Positions 35,224 through 44,195 of a DNA stretch of 53,785 nucleotides are shown here, in pieces. The stretch is from JBBDSV01 sp040904785 (GTDB taxonomy: Bacteria; Actinomycetota; Nitriliruptoria; Nitriliruptorales; Nitriliruptoraceae). The stretch spans positions 1 to 53,785 of the forward strand of contig JBBDSV010000011.1 in assembly GCA_040904785.1 (NCBI GenBank). The letters are read 5' to 3'. The notes beneath the pieces were generated by a model. The model saw only the letters and a program-made list of their open reading frames with translations. It had not been told where the DNA came from and made no database searches. Position 1 is the first letter of the stretch. Each line of letters starts with the position of its first letter. The translations under genes and the position numbers were made by a program.

Positions 35224-36221
35224 TCCTTCCGGTCGCTGTCCGCGGACTCGGCGGGTACCTGCCGAGCGAGATCGTCACCAATGACGACCTCGCGCAGGTG
35301 CTCGACACGTCCGATGAGTGGATCCGTACGCGTACCGGGATCCGCCAGCGTCACATCGCCAGCCCCGAGGAGGCAACCTCCGATCTGGCGATGCATGCCG
35401 CCAAGGCGGCGCTCGCCGATGCCGGGCTCGGTGTCGAGGACGTGGCCGCAGTGATCGTGGCGACCACCACCCCCGACCATCCGCTGCCGGGAACCGCGCC
35501 GATCGTCGCGGCGAAGCTCGGCACGAACGTCGGGGCGTTCGACGTCAACGCCGCCTGCAGCGGCTTCGTGTACGCGCTGCGCGTCGGCGGAGCTCTGGCC
35601 GTCACCGAGTCCGCGCCGGTGCTCGTCGTCGGTGCCGAAACGTTGAGCCGTGTCACCGACCCGGAGGAACGCTCCACGCGTGTCCTCTTCGGCGACGGTG
35701 CCGGGGCGGTCGTCCTCGTGCCCGACGAATCGGCAATCCTGGGACCGTTCGATCTCGGCGTCGACGGATCCGACCCCTCGATGCTGTGGACCGAGGCCGG
35801 CGGCACCCGTCGGCCGACTGACGAGCAGGCGTTGGCGGAACGACGGGTGTATCTGACGATGCGCGGCGGCGATGTCTACCGCAACGCGGTGGCGCGCATG
35901 ACCGAGGCGTCGCAGCACGTCATCGACGCCGCCGGCATCGCCGTCGGCGATGTCGACCTGTTCGTCGGTCATCAGGCGAACGTGCGCATCCTGGATGCGG
36001 TGGCCAAGCGCCTGGGTGTCGCCGATTCGCAAGTGCACGTCACCGTCGACCAGCACGGCAACACCTCGGCAGCGTCGGTTCCGCTGGCGTTGCTCGACGC
36101 GCGCGCCGCCGGACGGCTCACCGCAGGGGATCGCGTGCTGCTCGCCGCCTTCGGTGCCGGACTGACCTGGGCGGCCTGCCTGCTCACCTGGAGCGGCGCG
36201 GCCGGCGAGGCGTCGATATGA
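35220..36221 (+). CDS. fabH: Beta-ketoacyl-ACP synthase III
   Basis: 333 residues with the complete Cys-His-Asn triad: Cys113 (NAACSGF), His251 (VGHQANVRI), Asn281 (HGNTSAASV). It starts fatty acid chains by condensing an acyl-CoA primer with malonyl-ACP. Primer choice (acetyl or branched) cannot be read reliably, but a 2-oxoacid dehydrogenase and ilvBN lie nearby. The starts and stops of fabD, fabH and fabG overlap. Confidence 0.96.
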   Translation: MILPVAVRGLGGYLPSEIVTNDDLAQVLDTSDEWIRTRTGIRQRHIASPEEATSDLAMHAAKAALADAGLGVEDVAAVIVATTTPDHPLPGTAPIVAAKLGTNVGAFDVNAACSGFVYALRVGGALAVTESAPVLVVGAETLSRVTDPEERSTRVLFGDGAGAVVLVPDESAILGPFDLGVDGSDPSMLWTEAGGTRRPTDEQALAERRVYLTMRGGDVYRNAVARMTEASQHVIDAAGIAVGDVDLFVGHQANVRILDAVAKRLGVADSQVHVTVDQHGNTSAASVPLALLDARAAGRLTAGDRVLLAAFGAGLTWAACLLTWSGAAGEASI

Positions 36222-36937
36222 CGGTCGCGATCGTCACCGGAGGAAGTGGCGGCATCGGTGCGGCGACGTGTCGTGCGCTGGCCGCCGACGGCCACCAGGT
36301 GCTCGTCGGCTACGGAACAAACGAGTCGGCAGCCGAGGCCGTGGCGGCCGATTGTGGTGGCGGCGCGCGTGCCGTTCCGATCGACGTCGCAGACGCCGAC
36401 AGTATTCAGGCCGCGGTCGATCTGGCCGTCGACCTCGGCCAATTGCACATCATCGTCAACAACGCCGGGGTGACCAACGACGACCTGCTGCTCCGGCTCG
36501 ATCCGGATCGCTTCGACGACACGGTCACCGTGAATCTGCGCGGCGCCTACCTGCTCTCCCGGGCGGCCCTGCGGCCCATGTTGCGCGCGCGCGGTGGGCG
36601 CATCGTCAGCGTCGCAAGCATCGTCGCACTTCGTGGCAACGCAGGACAGACCGCCTATGCCGCGTCGAAAGCCGGACTGATCGGCTTCACGAAGTCGCTC
36701 GCCCGTGAAGTCGCGCGCAAGAACATCACGGCCAATGTCGTCGCACCCGGCTATGTCGCCACGGCGATGACCGATGCACTCGATGATGCGGCGCGCGATG
36801 CCCTACGCGATCTGGCGCCGACCGGCCGTGCGGTTGAGGTGGACGAGGTGGCCGCCGCGATCCGTTTTCTGACCACCGACGCGGCGCGATCGATCACCGG
36901 TGCGGTGCTGCCCGTCGACGGCGGCGCAGGGATGTGA
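36218..36937 (+). CDS. fabG: 3-oxoacyl-ACP reductase
   Basis: 239-residue SDR. The NADPH loop TGGSGGIGAATC, NNAG, and the catalytic YAASK are present, as is the C-terminal GAVLPVDGGAGM. It reduces 3-ketoacyl-ACP. ATG 36218 overlaps the fabH stop. In many actinobacterial fab clusters (fabD-fabH-acpP-fabF) no fabG sits here, so this cluster is more complete. Confidence 0.94.
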   Translation: MTVAIVTGGSGGIGAATCRALAADGHQVLVGYGTNESAAEAVAADCGGGARAVPIDVADADSIQAAVDLAVDLGQLHIIVNNAGVTNDDLLLRLDPDRFDDTVTVNLRGAYLLSRAALRPMLRARGGRIVSVASIVALRGNAGQTAYAASKAGLIGFTKSLAREVARKNITANVVAPGYVATAMTDALDDAARDALRDLAPTGRAVEVDEVAAAIRFLTTDAARSITGAVLPVDGGAGM

Positions 36938-36966
36938 CCATGCTCGCCGACCAACGTTTCCCGCTG

Positions 36967-36987
36967 GGCCGTACGGCCGCGTACCGT
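36967..36987 (+). promoter_or_regulatory. Possible internal promoter/operator before acpP
   Basis: The 12-base palindrome GGCCGTACGGCC (36967-36978) is followed by TACCGT (36982-36987), about 70 bases before acpP. It could boost ACP expression. No -35 box is clear. Confidence 0.3.
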
Positions 36988-37055
36988 GTGCCCCGCCATT
37001 CCCACGCCAACCGGACGCGACCGCGACCGGCCGTGCCTGACACAAGGAGATACCC

Positions 37056-37289
37056 GTGAGCCAGGACCTGCTCGCCGTCTTCACCGAGATGCTGACCGAG
37101 GACTTCGGCGTCCCGGCCGAGGACGTCAGCCCCGAAGCCACCTTCGAAGCGCTCGGACTCGACTCGCTCGACGTCGTCGAACTCACGCTCGTGCTCGAGG
37201 AGAAGACCGGCGTCAAGCTCGAGGACGAAGAACTCGAGGACGTGCGGACCGTGCAGGACGCCATTGACAAGGTCGTGTCCAAGCAGTGA
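37056..37289 (+). CDS. acpP: Acyl carrier protein
   Basis: 77-residue acidic four-helix carrier. The phosphopantetheine serine is Ser37 in GLDSLDVVEL. GTG 37056 has a strong AAGGAG site at six bases, fitting high expression. It is modified by AcpS, encoded 2 kb downstream in the same cluster. Confidence 0.96.
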   Translation: MSQDLLAVFTEMLTEDFGVPAEDVSPEATFEALGLDSLDVVELTLVLEEKTGVKLEDEELEDVRTVQDAIDKVVSKQ

Positions 37290-37329
37290 GCCAAGTGGTT
37301 CGGTTCGCCGGATCGACAAAGGACGTGTG

Positions 37330-38589
37330 GTGAGTGACCACGACATCGTGGTGACCGGCTTCGGCGTGATCTCGCCGAGCGGCCGCGGGTATGACGCGGC
37401 GTGGGACGGCGTACTCGCGGGGGCGACGGCGGCGGCGGTCGACGACTTCCTCGTCGATGCCGGCACGCCGGTCACGATCGCGTGCCGCGTTCCGACGTTC
37501 GATCCCGATGCCGAACTCGGCCGCGGCACCGCGCGTCGGCTCGACCGTTTCACCCACCTGGCGCTGATCGCGGCCCGTGAAGCCGTCGTCAACGCGGGGC
37601 TCAGCGCCGGCGACGAGGACCCCTTCACGCTCGCCGGCATCGATCTCGACCGCCTCGGCATCATCCTCGGCTCGGGAATCGGCGGCGCGGAGACGTGGCA
37701 GGACGAGTATCCGCGGTACCTCGACAAGGGTCCGGCACGGGTCAGCCCCATGTTCGTGCCCAAGATGTTGTCGAACACCGCCGCGGGAACCGTCGCGATC
37801 CGCACGGGCGCGCGCGGTCCGAACATGACCGTCAACACCGCCTGTGCCGCCGGTGGATCGGCGATGCACATGGCGCGTGACCTGTTGCGCGCCGGCACCG
37901 CCGACATCATGCTCGCCGGCGGGGTCGAGGCCGGAATCACGGGACTCGCGGTCAGTGCGTTCGCGCAGATGGGTGCGCTCACGCGCAACCCGGATCCCGC
38001 CACCGCATCGCGACCGTTCGACGTCGACCGGGACGGGTTCGTCATCGGTGAGGGCGCGGCCGTGGCCGTGCTCGAGACCCGGGCCCACGCGCGTGCACGT
38101 GGCGCCGAGCCGCTTGCGGTGCTTGCCGGTGCGGGCGCGTCGGCGGACGCCTACCACGCGACCGCGCCACCCGAGGACGGCGGTGGCGCGGCGCTCGCGA
38201 TGCGTCGCGCGCTCGACGACGCCGGATTCGCGCCTGCGGACATCGGGCACGTCAACGCCCACGGCACGTCCACGCCGCTCAACGATGCCGCCGAGACACG
38301 TGCATTGCACCACGTATTCGGTGACCACACGACCAAGCTCGTCGTCACCTCGACCAAGGGGGTCACCGGGCACCTGCTCGGCGCCGCCGGAGCCGTCGAG
38401 GCCGCGTTCTCCGTGCGTGCACTGCGTGAACAGCGGGTGCCGCCGACCGCGAATCTCGTCAATCAGGATCCCGAAATCCACCTCGATGTCGTCACCGGAC
38501 AACCCCGCGACGTCGCGTTCGAGGCCGTCTTATCGACGTCGATGGGCTTCGGTGGGCAGAATGCCGCGTTGGTGTTCACCGCCGCCTAG
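37330..38589 (+). CDS. fabF: Beta-ketoacyl-ACP synthase II
   Basis: 419 residues with the Cys-His-His triad: Cys172 (NTACAAGG), His311 (NAHGTST), His348 (TGHLLGAAG). It elongates acyl-ACP chains. GTG 37330 is seven bases after an AAAGGA site (GTG 37327 is adjacent). The frame is open into acpP, which is discounted. Confidence 0.95.
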   Translation: MSDHDIVVTGFGVISPSGRGYDAAWDGVLAGATAAAVDDFLVDAGTPVTIACRVPTFDPDAELGRGTARRLDRFTHLALIAAREAVVNAGLSAGDEDPFTLAGIDLDRLGIILGSGIGGAETWQDEYPRYLDKGPARVSPMFVPKMLSNTAAGTVAIRTGARGPNMTVNTACAAGGSAMHMARDLLRAGTADIMLAGGVEAGITGLAVSAFAQMGALTRNPDPATASRPFDVDRDGFVIGEGAAVAVLETRAHARARGAEPLAVLAGAGASADAYHATAPPEDGGGAALAMRRALDDAGFAPADIGHVNAHGTSTPLNDAAETRALHHVFGDHTTKLVVTSTKGVTGHLLGAAGAVEAAFSVRALREQRVPPTANLVNQDPEIHLDVVTGQPRDVAFEAVLSTSMGFGGQNAALVFTAA

Positions 38590-38612
38590 TTCGTCGATCG
38601 TTGGGAGCGCAT

Positions 38613-39320
38613 GTGACGTCGCCCGTGTCCGTCTCGCGCATGCCATGGCGTCTGACGCCGATGGTTCCGGGCGAACGGTCCGGGGTGCGACTCGTGTTGC
38701 GGCCCCTGTTGCGGCGCTGGATGCGACTGGTGGTCCACGACGCCGAGCAGGTTCCGTCGTCCGGCCCGGTGCTGATCGCCTCGACGCACCAGTCGCATGC
38801 CGACTCGCTAGCGCTCGCCGTGGCCATCGAGCGGCCCGTGTACTTCCTCGGCGATCTCAAGCTCACGTCGGTGCCGGTGTTCGGGCCGATGCTGCCCAAG
38901 CTCGGCATGGTGCCGCTGCGGCGCGGCGAGGCTGACGCGTCGGCACTCGACGTGGTCGGAGCGCTGCTCGACATGGACGGCTGCGTCGCCGTCTATCCCG
39001 AGGGCTCGCGGAGCCGGGACGGCCGCGTCCACCGCCTGCGCAGCGGCGTCGCGCGACTGGCGGCGCATCACCAGGTCACCGTCGTCCCCGCCAGCGTGGT
39101 CGGCATCGACCGGGTGTGGCCGATCGACGCTCGCCCGCGCGTGACGGGTGGGCCGGTAACGGTCACGTTCGGAGCACCGTTCGATCCACCTGAGGACACT
39201 CCGCGATCTCGGCGTGCCTTCAATGATGCCCTGCAGAAGACCCTCGCCGATCTCGCGGGCACCGAGATGGCCGCCGACTACTCGGCGTTCCACGGTGGCG
39301 ACGCGGCGGGTGGGCAGTGA
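38613..39320 (+). CDS. 1-acyl-glycerol-3-phosphate acyltransferase (PlsC-like), fab cluster
   Basis: 235 residues. Catalytic box THQSHADS (HxxxxD with Thr in place of Asn) and PEGSRSRDG for the EGTRS block, so closer to typical PlsC than the copy at 29.7 kb. It would use acyl-ACP or acyl-CoA made by the surrounding cluster for phospholipid synthesis. GTG 38613 has GGGAG five bases upstream. Its stop overlaps acpS (GTGA). Confidence 0.88.
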   Translation: MTSPVSVSRMPWRLTPMVPGERSGVRLVLRPLLRRWMRLVVHDAEQVPSSGPVLIASTHQSHADSLALAVAIERPVYFLGDLKLTSVPVFGPMLPKLGMVPLRRGEADASALDVVGALLDMDGCVAVYPEGSRSRDGRVHRLRSGVARLAAHHQVTVVPASVVGIDRVWPIDARPRVTGGPVTVTFGAPFDPPEDTPRSRRAFNDALQKTLADLAGTEMAADYSAFHGGDAAGGQ

Positions 39321-39703
39321 ACGCGCCGGCATTGACGACCGGATGCGACATCGTCGACATCACCCGTCTGTCCGCGGCGCTCGACCGGCGTGCTGCGCTG
39401 CTCACACGCGTGTTCACCGACCGCGAGATCGCCGACGCGCGCCGCGGCGGCGTCGCCGAAGGGTCGGTCGTGGAGCGCGCACGACTGGCGGCCCGGTTCG
39501 CCGCCAAGGAGGCGGTGCGCAAGGCCGTCGGCAATCTGCGACTACCGTTCCACGACGTTGAGGTCCGTTCCGGGACCGACGGCGCGCCTGAACTGTGGAT
39601 CGACGGTGCACCGAGCACGTTCGCGTGTTCGTTGTCGCACGACGCGGGCATCGCCATGGCTGTCGTCGTCGGCAGCGTGCCCCACACCGTCCCCACGCCG
39701 TGA
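39317..39703 (+). CDS. acpS: Holo-ACP synthase
   Basis: 128 residues with the AcpS motifs GCDIVDITR (metal-binding Asp) and ARFAAKEAVRKAVG. It attaches 4'-phosphopantetheine to ACP Ser37. GTG 39317 overlaps the acyltransferase stop. fabI begins 17 bases after its stop. Confidence 0.94.
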   Translation: MNAPALTTGCDIVDITRLSAALDRRAALLTRVFTDREIADARRGGVAEGSVVERARLAARFAAKEAVRKAVGNLRLPFHDVEVRSGTDGAPELWIDGAPSTFACSLSHDAGIAMAVVVGSVPHTVPTP

Positions 39704-39720
39704 CGCACAGAGGAGACCCG

Positions 39721-40533
39721 ATGTTGCTTAATGGAAAGCGTCTGCTGATCACCGGCGTGCTCGATCCCCGTTCGATCGCCTTTCACGTCGCGCAGATGGC
39801 CGAACAGCAGGGCGCGGAGCTCGTGCTCACCGGATTCGGCCGGGCGAAGCGGCTGACGGAACGGTCGGCGGAGCGGCTCACGTCCCACCCGGATGTGCTC
39901 GAACTCGACGTGATCGACCCTGAGCACGTCGCCGCGGTCGCCGACGACCTCGAGCAACGGTGGGGTGGGATCGACGGGCTGCTCCACGCGGTCGCGTTCG
40001 CTCCCGAAGCCTGCCTCGGCGGCAACTTCCTCAACGCGACTTGGGATGATGTCGGCCGTGCGTTGCAGGTGTCGACCTACTCGTACGCATCGCTGACGCG
40101 TGGACTCGCGCCGCTGCTCGCCAAGGGTGACAACGCATCGGTCGTGGGACTCGACTTCGATGCGAGCATCGCCTGGCCCGTCTACGACTGGATGGGTGTG
40201 GCCAAGGCGGGACTCGAGTCGGTCAACCGGTATCTCGCGCGCGACCTCGGTCCGTACGGGGTCAAGGTCAACCTCGTCGCCGCCGGCCCGTTGAACACCA
40301 TGGCCGCCCGGTCGATCCACGGGTTCGAAGGATTCGAGCCGATCTGGACGGAACGCGCGCCGCTGGGGTGGGACGCATCCGACCCGGGGCCCGTTGCCCG
40401 CGTCGTGTGCGCGCTGATGTCCGACTGGACGCCGTCGATCACCGGAGAGATCGTGCACGTCGACGGTGGCGTGCACGCGGTCGGAGCCGGCGTTCCCGAC
40501 GCCGTGCGTTTTCGTCTTCCCGACGACGCGTGA
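39721..40533 (+). CDS. fabI: Enoyl-ACP reductase, InhA/FabI type
   Basis: 270 residues. The opening KRLLITGVLDPRSIAFHVAQ and the catalytic Tyr155-x6-Lys162 in YDWMGVAK match InhA spacing (Tyr158/Lys165). It performs the last reduction of each elongation cycle. ATG 39721 is preceded by AGAGGAG. In mycobacteria inhA pairs with mabA in the long-chain FAS-II; here the enzyme sits in a primary fab cluster, so ordinary membrane fatty acids are the probable product. Confidence 0.94.
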   Translation: MLLNGKRLLITGVLDPRSIAFHVAQMAEQQGAELVLTGFGRAKRLTERSAERLTSHPDVLELDVIDPEHVAAVADDLEQRWGGIDGLLHAVAFAPEACLGGNFLNATWDDVGRALQVSTYSYASLTRGLAPLLAKGDNASVVGLDFDASIAWPVYDWMGVAKAGLESVNRYLARDLGPYGVKVNLVAAGPLNTMAARSIHGFEGFEPIWTERAPLGWDASDPGPVARVVCALMSDWTPSITGEIVHVDGGVHAVGAGVPDAVRFRLPDDA

Positions 40534-40540
40534 CGTCGCC

Positions 40541-40562
40541 GGATGCCGGATTCCTGGCATCC
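40541..40562 (+). terminator. Hairpin after fabI
   Basis: Arms GGATGCC (40541-40547) and GGCATCC (40556-40562), with two more possible pairs inside, eight bases after the fabI stop. There is no T run. Probably marks the end of the fab transcript. Confidence 0.5.
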
Positions 40563-40686
40563 GAGTCGGGCGCGGGAGTAGGGTGAGGGGCGGAGCACGT
40601 GGGGATCCGGCCGCCGCAGCGTCCGTCGTGCCACGCGTCGACGCGCCGACGGTGTCGGTCCGCGCTTTCGCCCAACGAGGAGCGTC

Positions 40687-41790
40687 GTGCGCATGTCCGT
40701 CGACCATCAGCAGCTGTTGCCGCCGGAGGATCCGGTCCAACTGTTGCGTGAAGATGGGACGCCGGTCGACGATCCGGCATGGCCCATCGACCTCACCGAT
40801 GACGAGCTGCAACAACTGCACCGCTGGATGGTCATCACACGTGCGGTCGACCGCGAGGCGATCAATCTGCAGCGGCAGGGCCAGCTGGCCGTCTACGCGT
40901 CGTGTCTGGGCCAGGAAGCCGCACAGGTCGGATCCGCCGCGGCGATGGCCGCGACCGACTGGGTCTTCCCGTCGTATCGCGAACTGGGTGCGGCGACGGT
41001 CCGCGGGATCGACCCGATCTCGCTGATGCACATGTACCGGGGCACCTGGCTCGCCGACCACGATCCGTTGGCGACGCGCTTCGGGATGCTCACGATCCCG
41101 ATTGCGACCCAAACGCTGCACGCGACCGGCTTTGCGATGGGTACCAAGCTCGACGGCGAGTCGACGGTGACGATCGTCTACCTCGGCGACGGCGCGACGT
41201 CGGAGGGAGACACCCACGAAGCGCTCACCTTCGCCGGCGTGTTCGGCGCACCGATCGTGTTCTTCGTCCAGAACAACCAGTATGCGATCTCGGTGCCGGT
41301 GAGCCGTCAGACGGCTGCCCCGACGATCGCCCACAAGGGCATCGGCTACGGCATCCCCGGACGCCGCTGTGACGGCAACGACGTGTTGGCGAGCTTCGCC
41401 GTCACGCTCGACGCGGTCGAGCGTGCGCGGCGCGGCGACGGCCCGACACTGATCGAGGCGGTCACCTACCGCCGCGAGGCGCACACGACGTCGGACGACG
41501 CCGGCCGATACCGCAGCGACGACGAACTGGCCGATGCCGAACGCCGTGATCCGATCGAGCGATTCTCCCGCTACCTGCGCGACCGCGGGCTGCTCGACGA
41601 CGCGCGTGACGCAGCGGTGGCCACCGAAGCGGCGGATGCGGCTGCCGAGGTGCGGTCGGCGATCTACGACGCGCCGCACGGTGACCCCGAGGAACTCTTC
41701 GCGCACGTCTATGCGCAGGAAGTGCATGCGCTCGACGAGGACCGTGCGCGATTGCGCCAGCGCATCGCGGCGACCCAGGAGCGGTCCTGA
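40687..41790 (+). CDS. 2-oxoacid dehydrogenase E1 component, alpha subunit
   Basis: 367 residues of the heterotetrameric E1 type. The TPP motif is GDGATSEGDTHEALTFAG...NN. The SFPSYRELG-like region and the phosphorylation-loop region (YRREAHTTSDDAGRYR) are present. The substrate may be pyruvate or branched-chain 2-oxoacids; the sequence resembles both. GTG 40687 (four bases after GAGGAG) or ATG 40693 may be the start. E1 beta begins at its last base. Confidence 0.92.
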   Translation: MRMSVDHQQLLPPEDPVQLLREDGTPVDDPAWPIDLTDDELQQLHRWMVITRAVDREAINLQRQGQLAVYASCLGQEAAQVGSAAAMAATDWVFPSYRELGAATVRGIDPISLMHMYRGTWLADHDPLATRFGMLTIPIATQTLHATGFAMGTKLDGESTVTIVYLGDGATSEGDTHEALTFAGVFGAPIVFFVQNNQYAISVPVSRQTAAPTIAHKGIGYGIPGRRCDGNDVLASFAVTLDAVERARRGDGPTLIEAVTYRREAHTTSDDAGRYRSDDELADAERRDPIERFSRYLRDRGLLDDARDAAVATEAADAAAEVRSAIYDAPHGDPEELFAHVYAQEVHALDEDRARLRQRIAATQERS

Positions 41791-42761
41791 TGGCGGTCTC
41801 AATCGCGCAGGCGCTCAACCAGGCGTTGCTGGACGTCATGGAGGATGATCCGCGCGTGCTGGTGTTCGGTGAGGACGTCGGGCGGCTTGGCGGCGTGTTC
41901 CGAATCACCGACGGACTGCAACAGAAGTTCGGGACCGACCGCTGCTTCGACACGCCGCTGGCCGAATCGGGCATCGTGGGAACCGCGATCGGATTGGCGA
42001 TGGCCGGCTGGCGGCCCGTGCCGGAGATCCAGTTCGACGGGTTCGCCTTTCCCGCATTCGAACAGATCGTCAGCCACCTCGCGAAGTTCACCAACCGTTC
42101 GCGCGGCACCGTGCGTGTTCCGGTGACGCTGCGCATCCCGTACGGCGGTGGCATCGGCGCGATCGAGCACCACTCCGAGTCGCCGGAGGCGTACTGGGTC
42201 CACACGCCAGGCCTGCGCGTCATGACGCCCTCGACGCCGGCTGACGCCTACGGGATGTTACGTGAGGCGATCGTCAGTGACGATCCGGTGATCTTCCTCG
42301 AACCCAAGCGTCGCTACTGGTCGAAGTCCGACGTCGTGCTGCCCGCATCGACACCGCCCGCGTCGCGTGCGCTCGTCCGTCGGGAAGGGCGTACCGCGAC
42401 GGTCATCGCCTACGGTCCGACCGTTCGGATCGCGTTGGATGCGGCCGATGCCGCCGCAGCTCGGGGCTGGTCACTCGAGGTGATCGACCTGCGGTCGCTG
42501 GCGCCGCTCGACCTTGACACCGTCGCCGCGTCGGTCGAGCGCACGGGGCGGGCGATCGTCGTCCACGAGGCGCCGCGGACGCTGGGCATCGGCGCGGAGG
42601 TCGCCGCGCGGCTGCAGGAGGCGACCTTCTACTCACTCGAAGCGCCGGTGCAAAGGGTGACGGGCTTCGATACGCCGTATCCGCCGGCGCGGCTCGAAGG
42701 GTTCTGGCTGCCGGACGCCGAGCGGGTGCTCGACGCGGTGGCGCACACGTTCACGTACTGA
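41790..42761 (+). CDS. 2-oxoacid dehydrogenase E1 component, beta subunit
   Basis: 323 residues, with the transketolase-like domain (VFGEDVGRLGGVFRIT; DTPLAESGIVGTAIGLA) and the C-terminal domain with DLRSLAPLD. It forms the alpha2-beta2 E1 that decarboxylates the 2-oxoacid and acylates the lipoyl group of E2. ATG 41790 touches the alpha stop. E2 follows after about 44 bases. Confidence 0.94.
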   Translation: MAVSIAQALNQALLDVMEDDPRVLVFGEDVGRLGGVFRITDGLQQKFGTDRCFDTPLAESGIVGTAIGLAMAGWRPVPEIQFDGFAFPAFEQIVSHLAKFTNRSRGTVRVPVTLRIPYGGGIGAIEHHSESPEAYWVHTPGLRVMTPSTPADAYGMLREAIVSDDPVIFLEPKRRYWSKSDVVLPASTPPASRALVRREGRTATVIAYGPTVRIALDAADAAAARGWSLEVIDLRSLAPLDLDTVAASVERTGRAIVVHEAPRTLGIGAEVAARLQEATFYSLEAPVQRVTGFDTPYPPARLEGFWLPDAERVLDAVAHTFTY

Positions 42762-42804
42762 TGCACCGGTGCTCGTGCGACGAGCTGGCAGCGGAAGGGC
42801 AGTG

Positions 42805-44136
42805 ATGGCATCGACGACCGGTCACCGGGAGTTTCGGATGCCCGACCTCGGGGAAGGCCTCGAGGACGGCGAGATCCTCACCTGGCACGTCGCTGTCGGT
42901 GATGACGTCGCACTGAACGAGCCCGTGGTCGAGGTGGAAACGGCCAAGGCGGTCGTGACGGTGCCCTCACCGTTCGCCGGGCGTGTCGTTGCACGTTTCG
43001 GCGACGTCGGTGCGACGATGCGCGTCGGTGATGTGATGCTCGAGATCGACGCCGGCGAGGCTGGATCCGTCGAGGCCGTCGCCGACCCGGTGGCGACGTC
43101 CTCGCCGCGGCACCCGGATGCGGTCGCCGACCGTGACGATGCACCGATGCGGCCGCTGGTCGGCTACGGCGCGGCCTCGGATGGGCCCGAGACGGACGTC
43201 GAGGTCGCGGCGTCCGCGCAAGCCGCGGGAACCAATGGAAAGCCGCGCGCCAAGCCGCCCGTGCGCAAACTCGCCAAGAAGCTCGGCGTCGACCTCGCGA
43301 CGCTGACTCCCACCGGTCCGCACGGCACGATCACGCGCGACGATGTGCGGTCGGCCGCTTCGCGAAGCGCGGAAGGGCTTGCTCCCGTCCCGGGGTTCCG
43401 CGGGCGCACGCCGGGAGATGTCGAGCCGATCCGGTCGATCCGTCGCCGCATCGTCGACAAGATGGAGCAGTCCCGCCGCGACATCCCCGCGGCTTCGTGT
43501 TCACGTGACGTCGACCTCACGCGCCTGTGGGATCTTCGCCAGTCGATCACCCGCCACGAGCACGACGACCGGCTCGATCAGCGCATCACGCCGTTCGTGC
43601 TGTTCATGCGCGCCACCGTGCTCGGCCTGCGGAGATTCCCGACGCTGAATGCGACGATCGTCGGCCGGGATCCGGACAACGGTGAACCCGGCGAGATCCA
43701 CCTGCTCGAGCCGATCAATCTCGGCATCGCCGTCGATACGGACCGTGGCCTGGTGGTGCCCAACATCAAGCATGCCGACCGCCGGTCGATCGTCGAGCTG
43801 GCGGCCGACCTTGACCGGCTCATCGAGCGCAGCCGTGCCGGGCAGCTCACCCCGGACGAGTTGACCGGTGGCACGTTCACGGTCAACAACTATGGCGTCT
43901 TCGGCAACGACGACGCCGACCCGATCATCAACCATCCGGAGGCCGGGATCCTCGGCATGGGGGCGATTCGTGAGCGCCCTTGGGTCGTCGATGGGCAGAT
44001 CGTGCCCCGGCGGATCGCGACACTTCGCTTGTCGTTCGACCACCGCATCTGCGACGGGGGAGAAGCCGGGCGCTTCGTCACGTATGTTGCGTCCCTGTGC
44101 GAAGAGCCGGCGCGCATCCTGCTGCAGGAATGGTGA
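42805..44136 (+). CDS. 2-oxoacid dehydrogenase E2 (dihydrolipoyl acyltransferase)
   Basis: 443 residues. One N-terminal lipoyl domain (Lys48 in EVETAKAVV), a linker, a peripheral-subunit-binding domain (VRKLAKKLGVDLATLTPTGPHGTITRDDV, about 152-182), and a catalytic core with DHRICDGGEAGRF (His413, Asp417). It transfers the acyl group to CoA. ATG 42805 is chosen for the family start. No E3 (dihydrolipoyl dehydrogenase) gene lies in the window, so it must be shared from elsewhere. Confidence 0.93.
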   Translation: MASTTGHREFRMPDLGEGLEDGEILTWHVAVGDDVALNEPVVEVETAKAVVTVPSPFAGRVVARFGDVGATMRVGDVMLEIDAGEAGSVEAVADPVATSSPRHPDAVADRDDAPMRPLVGYGAASDGPETDVEVAASAQAAGTNGKPRAKPPVRKLAKKLGVDLATLTPTGPHGTITRDDVRSAASRSAEGLAPVPGFRGRTPGDVEPIRSIRRRIVDKMEQSRRDIPAASCSRDVDLTRLWDLRQSITRHEHDDRLDQRITPFVLFMRATVLGLRRFPTLNATIVGRDPDNGEPGEIHLLEPINLGIAVDTDRGLVVPNIKHADRRSIVELAADLDRLIERSRAGQLTPDELTGGTFTVNNYGVFGNDDADPIINHPEAGILGMGAIRERPWVVDGQIVPRRIATLRLSFDHRICDGGEAGRFVTYVASLCEEPARILLQEW

Positions 44137-44195
44137 CCGGGTCGCCTGGCGCCGCACCGTCCGGTGGTGCCGGCGAGGCCGACGGTGGAGGCATC

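Noticed and set aside
39220..41802. An 860-residue open frame on the minus strand opposite acpS, fabI and E1 alpha
   Set aside because: It lies over three convincing plus-strand genes, is Arg/Asp/His-rich with no recognisable domain, and is the usual by-product of high-GC codon bias.
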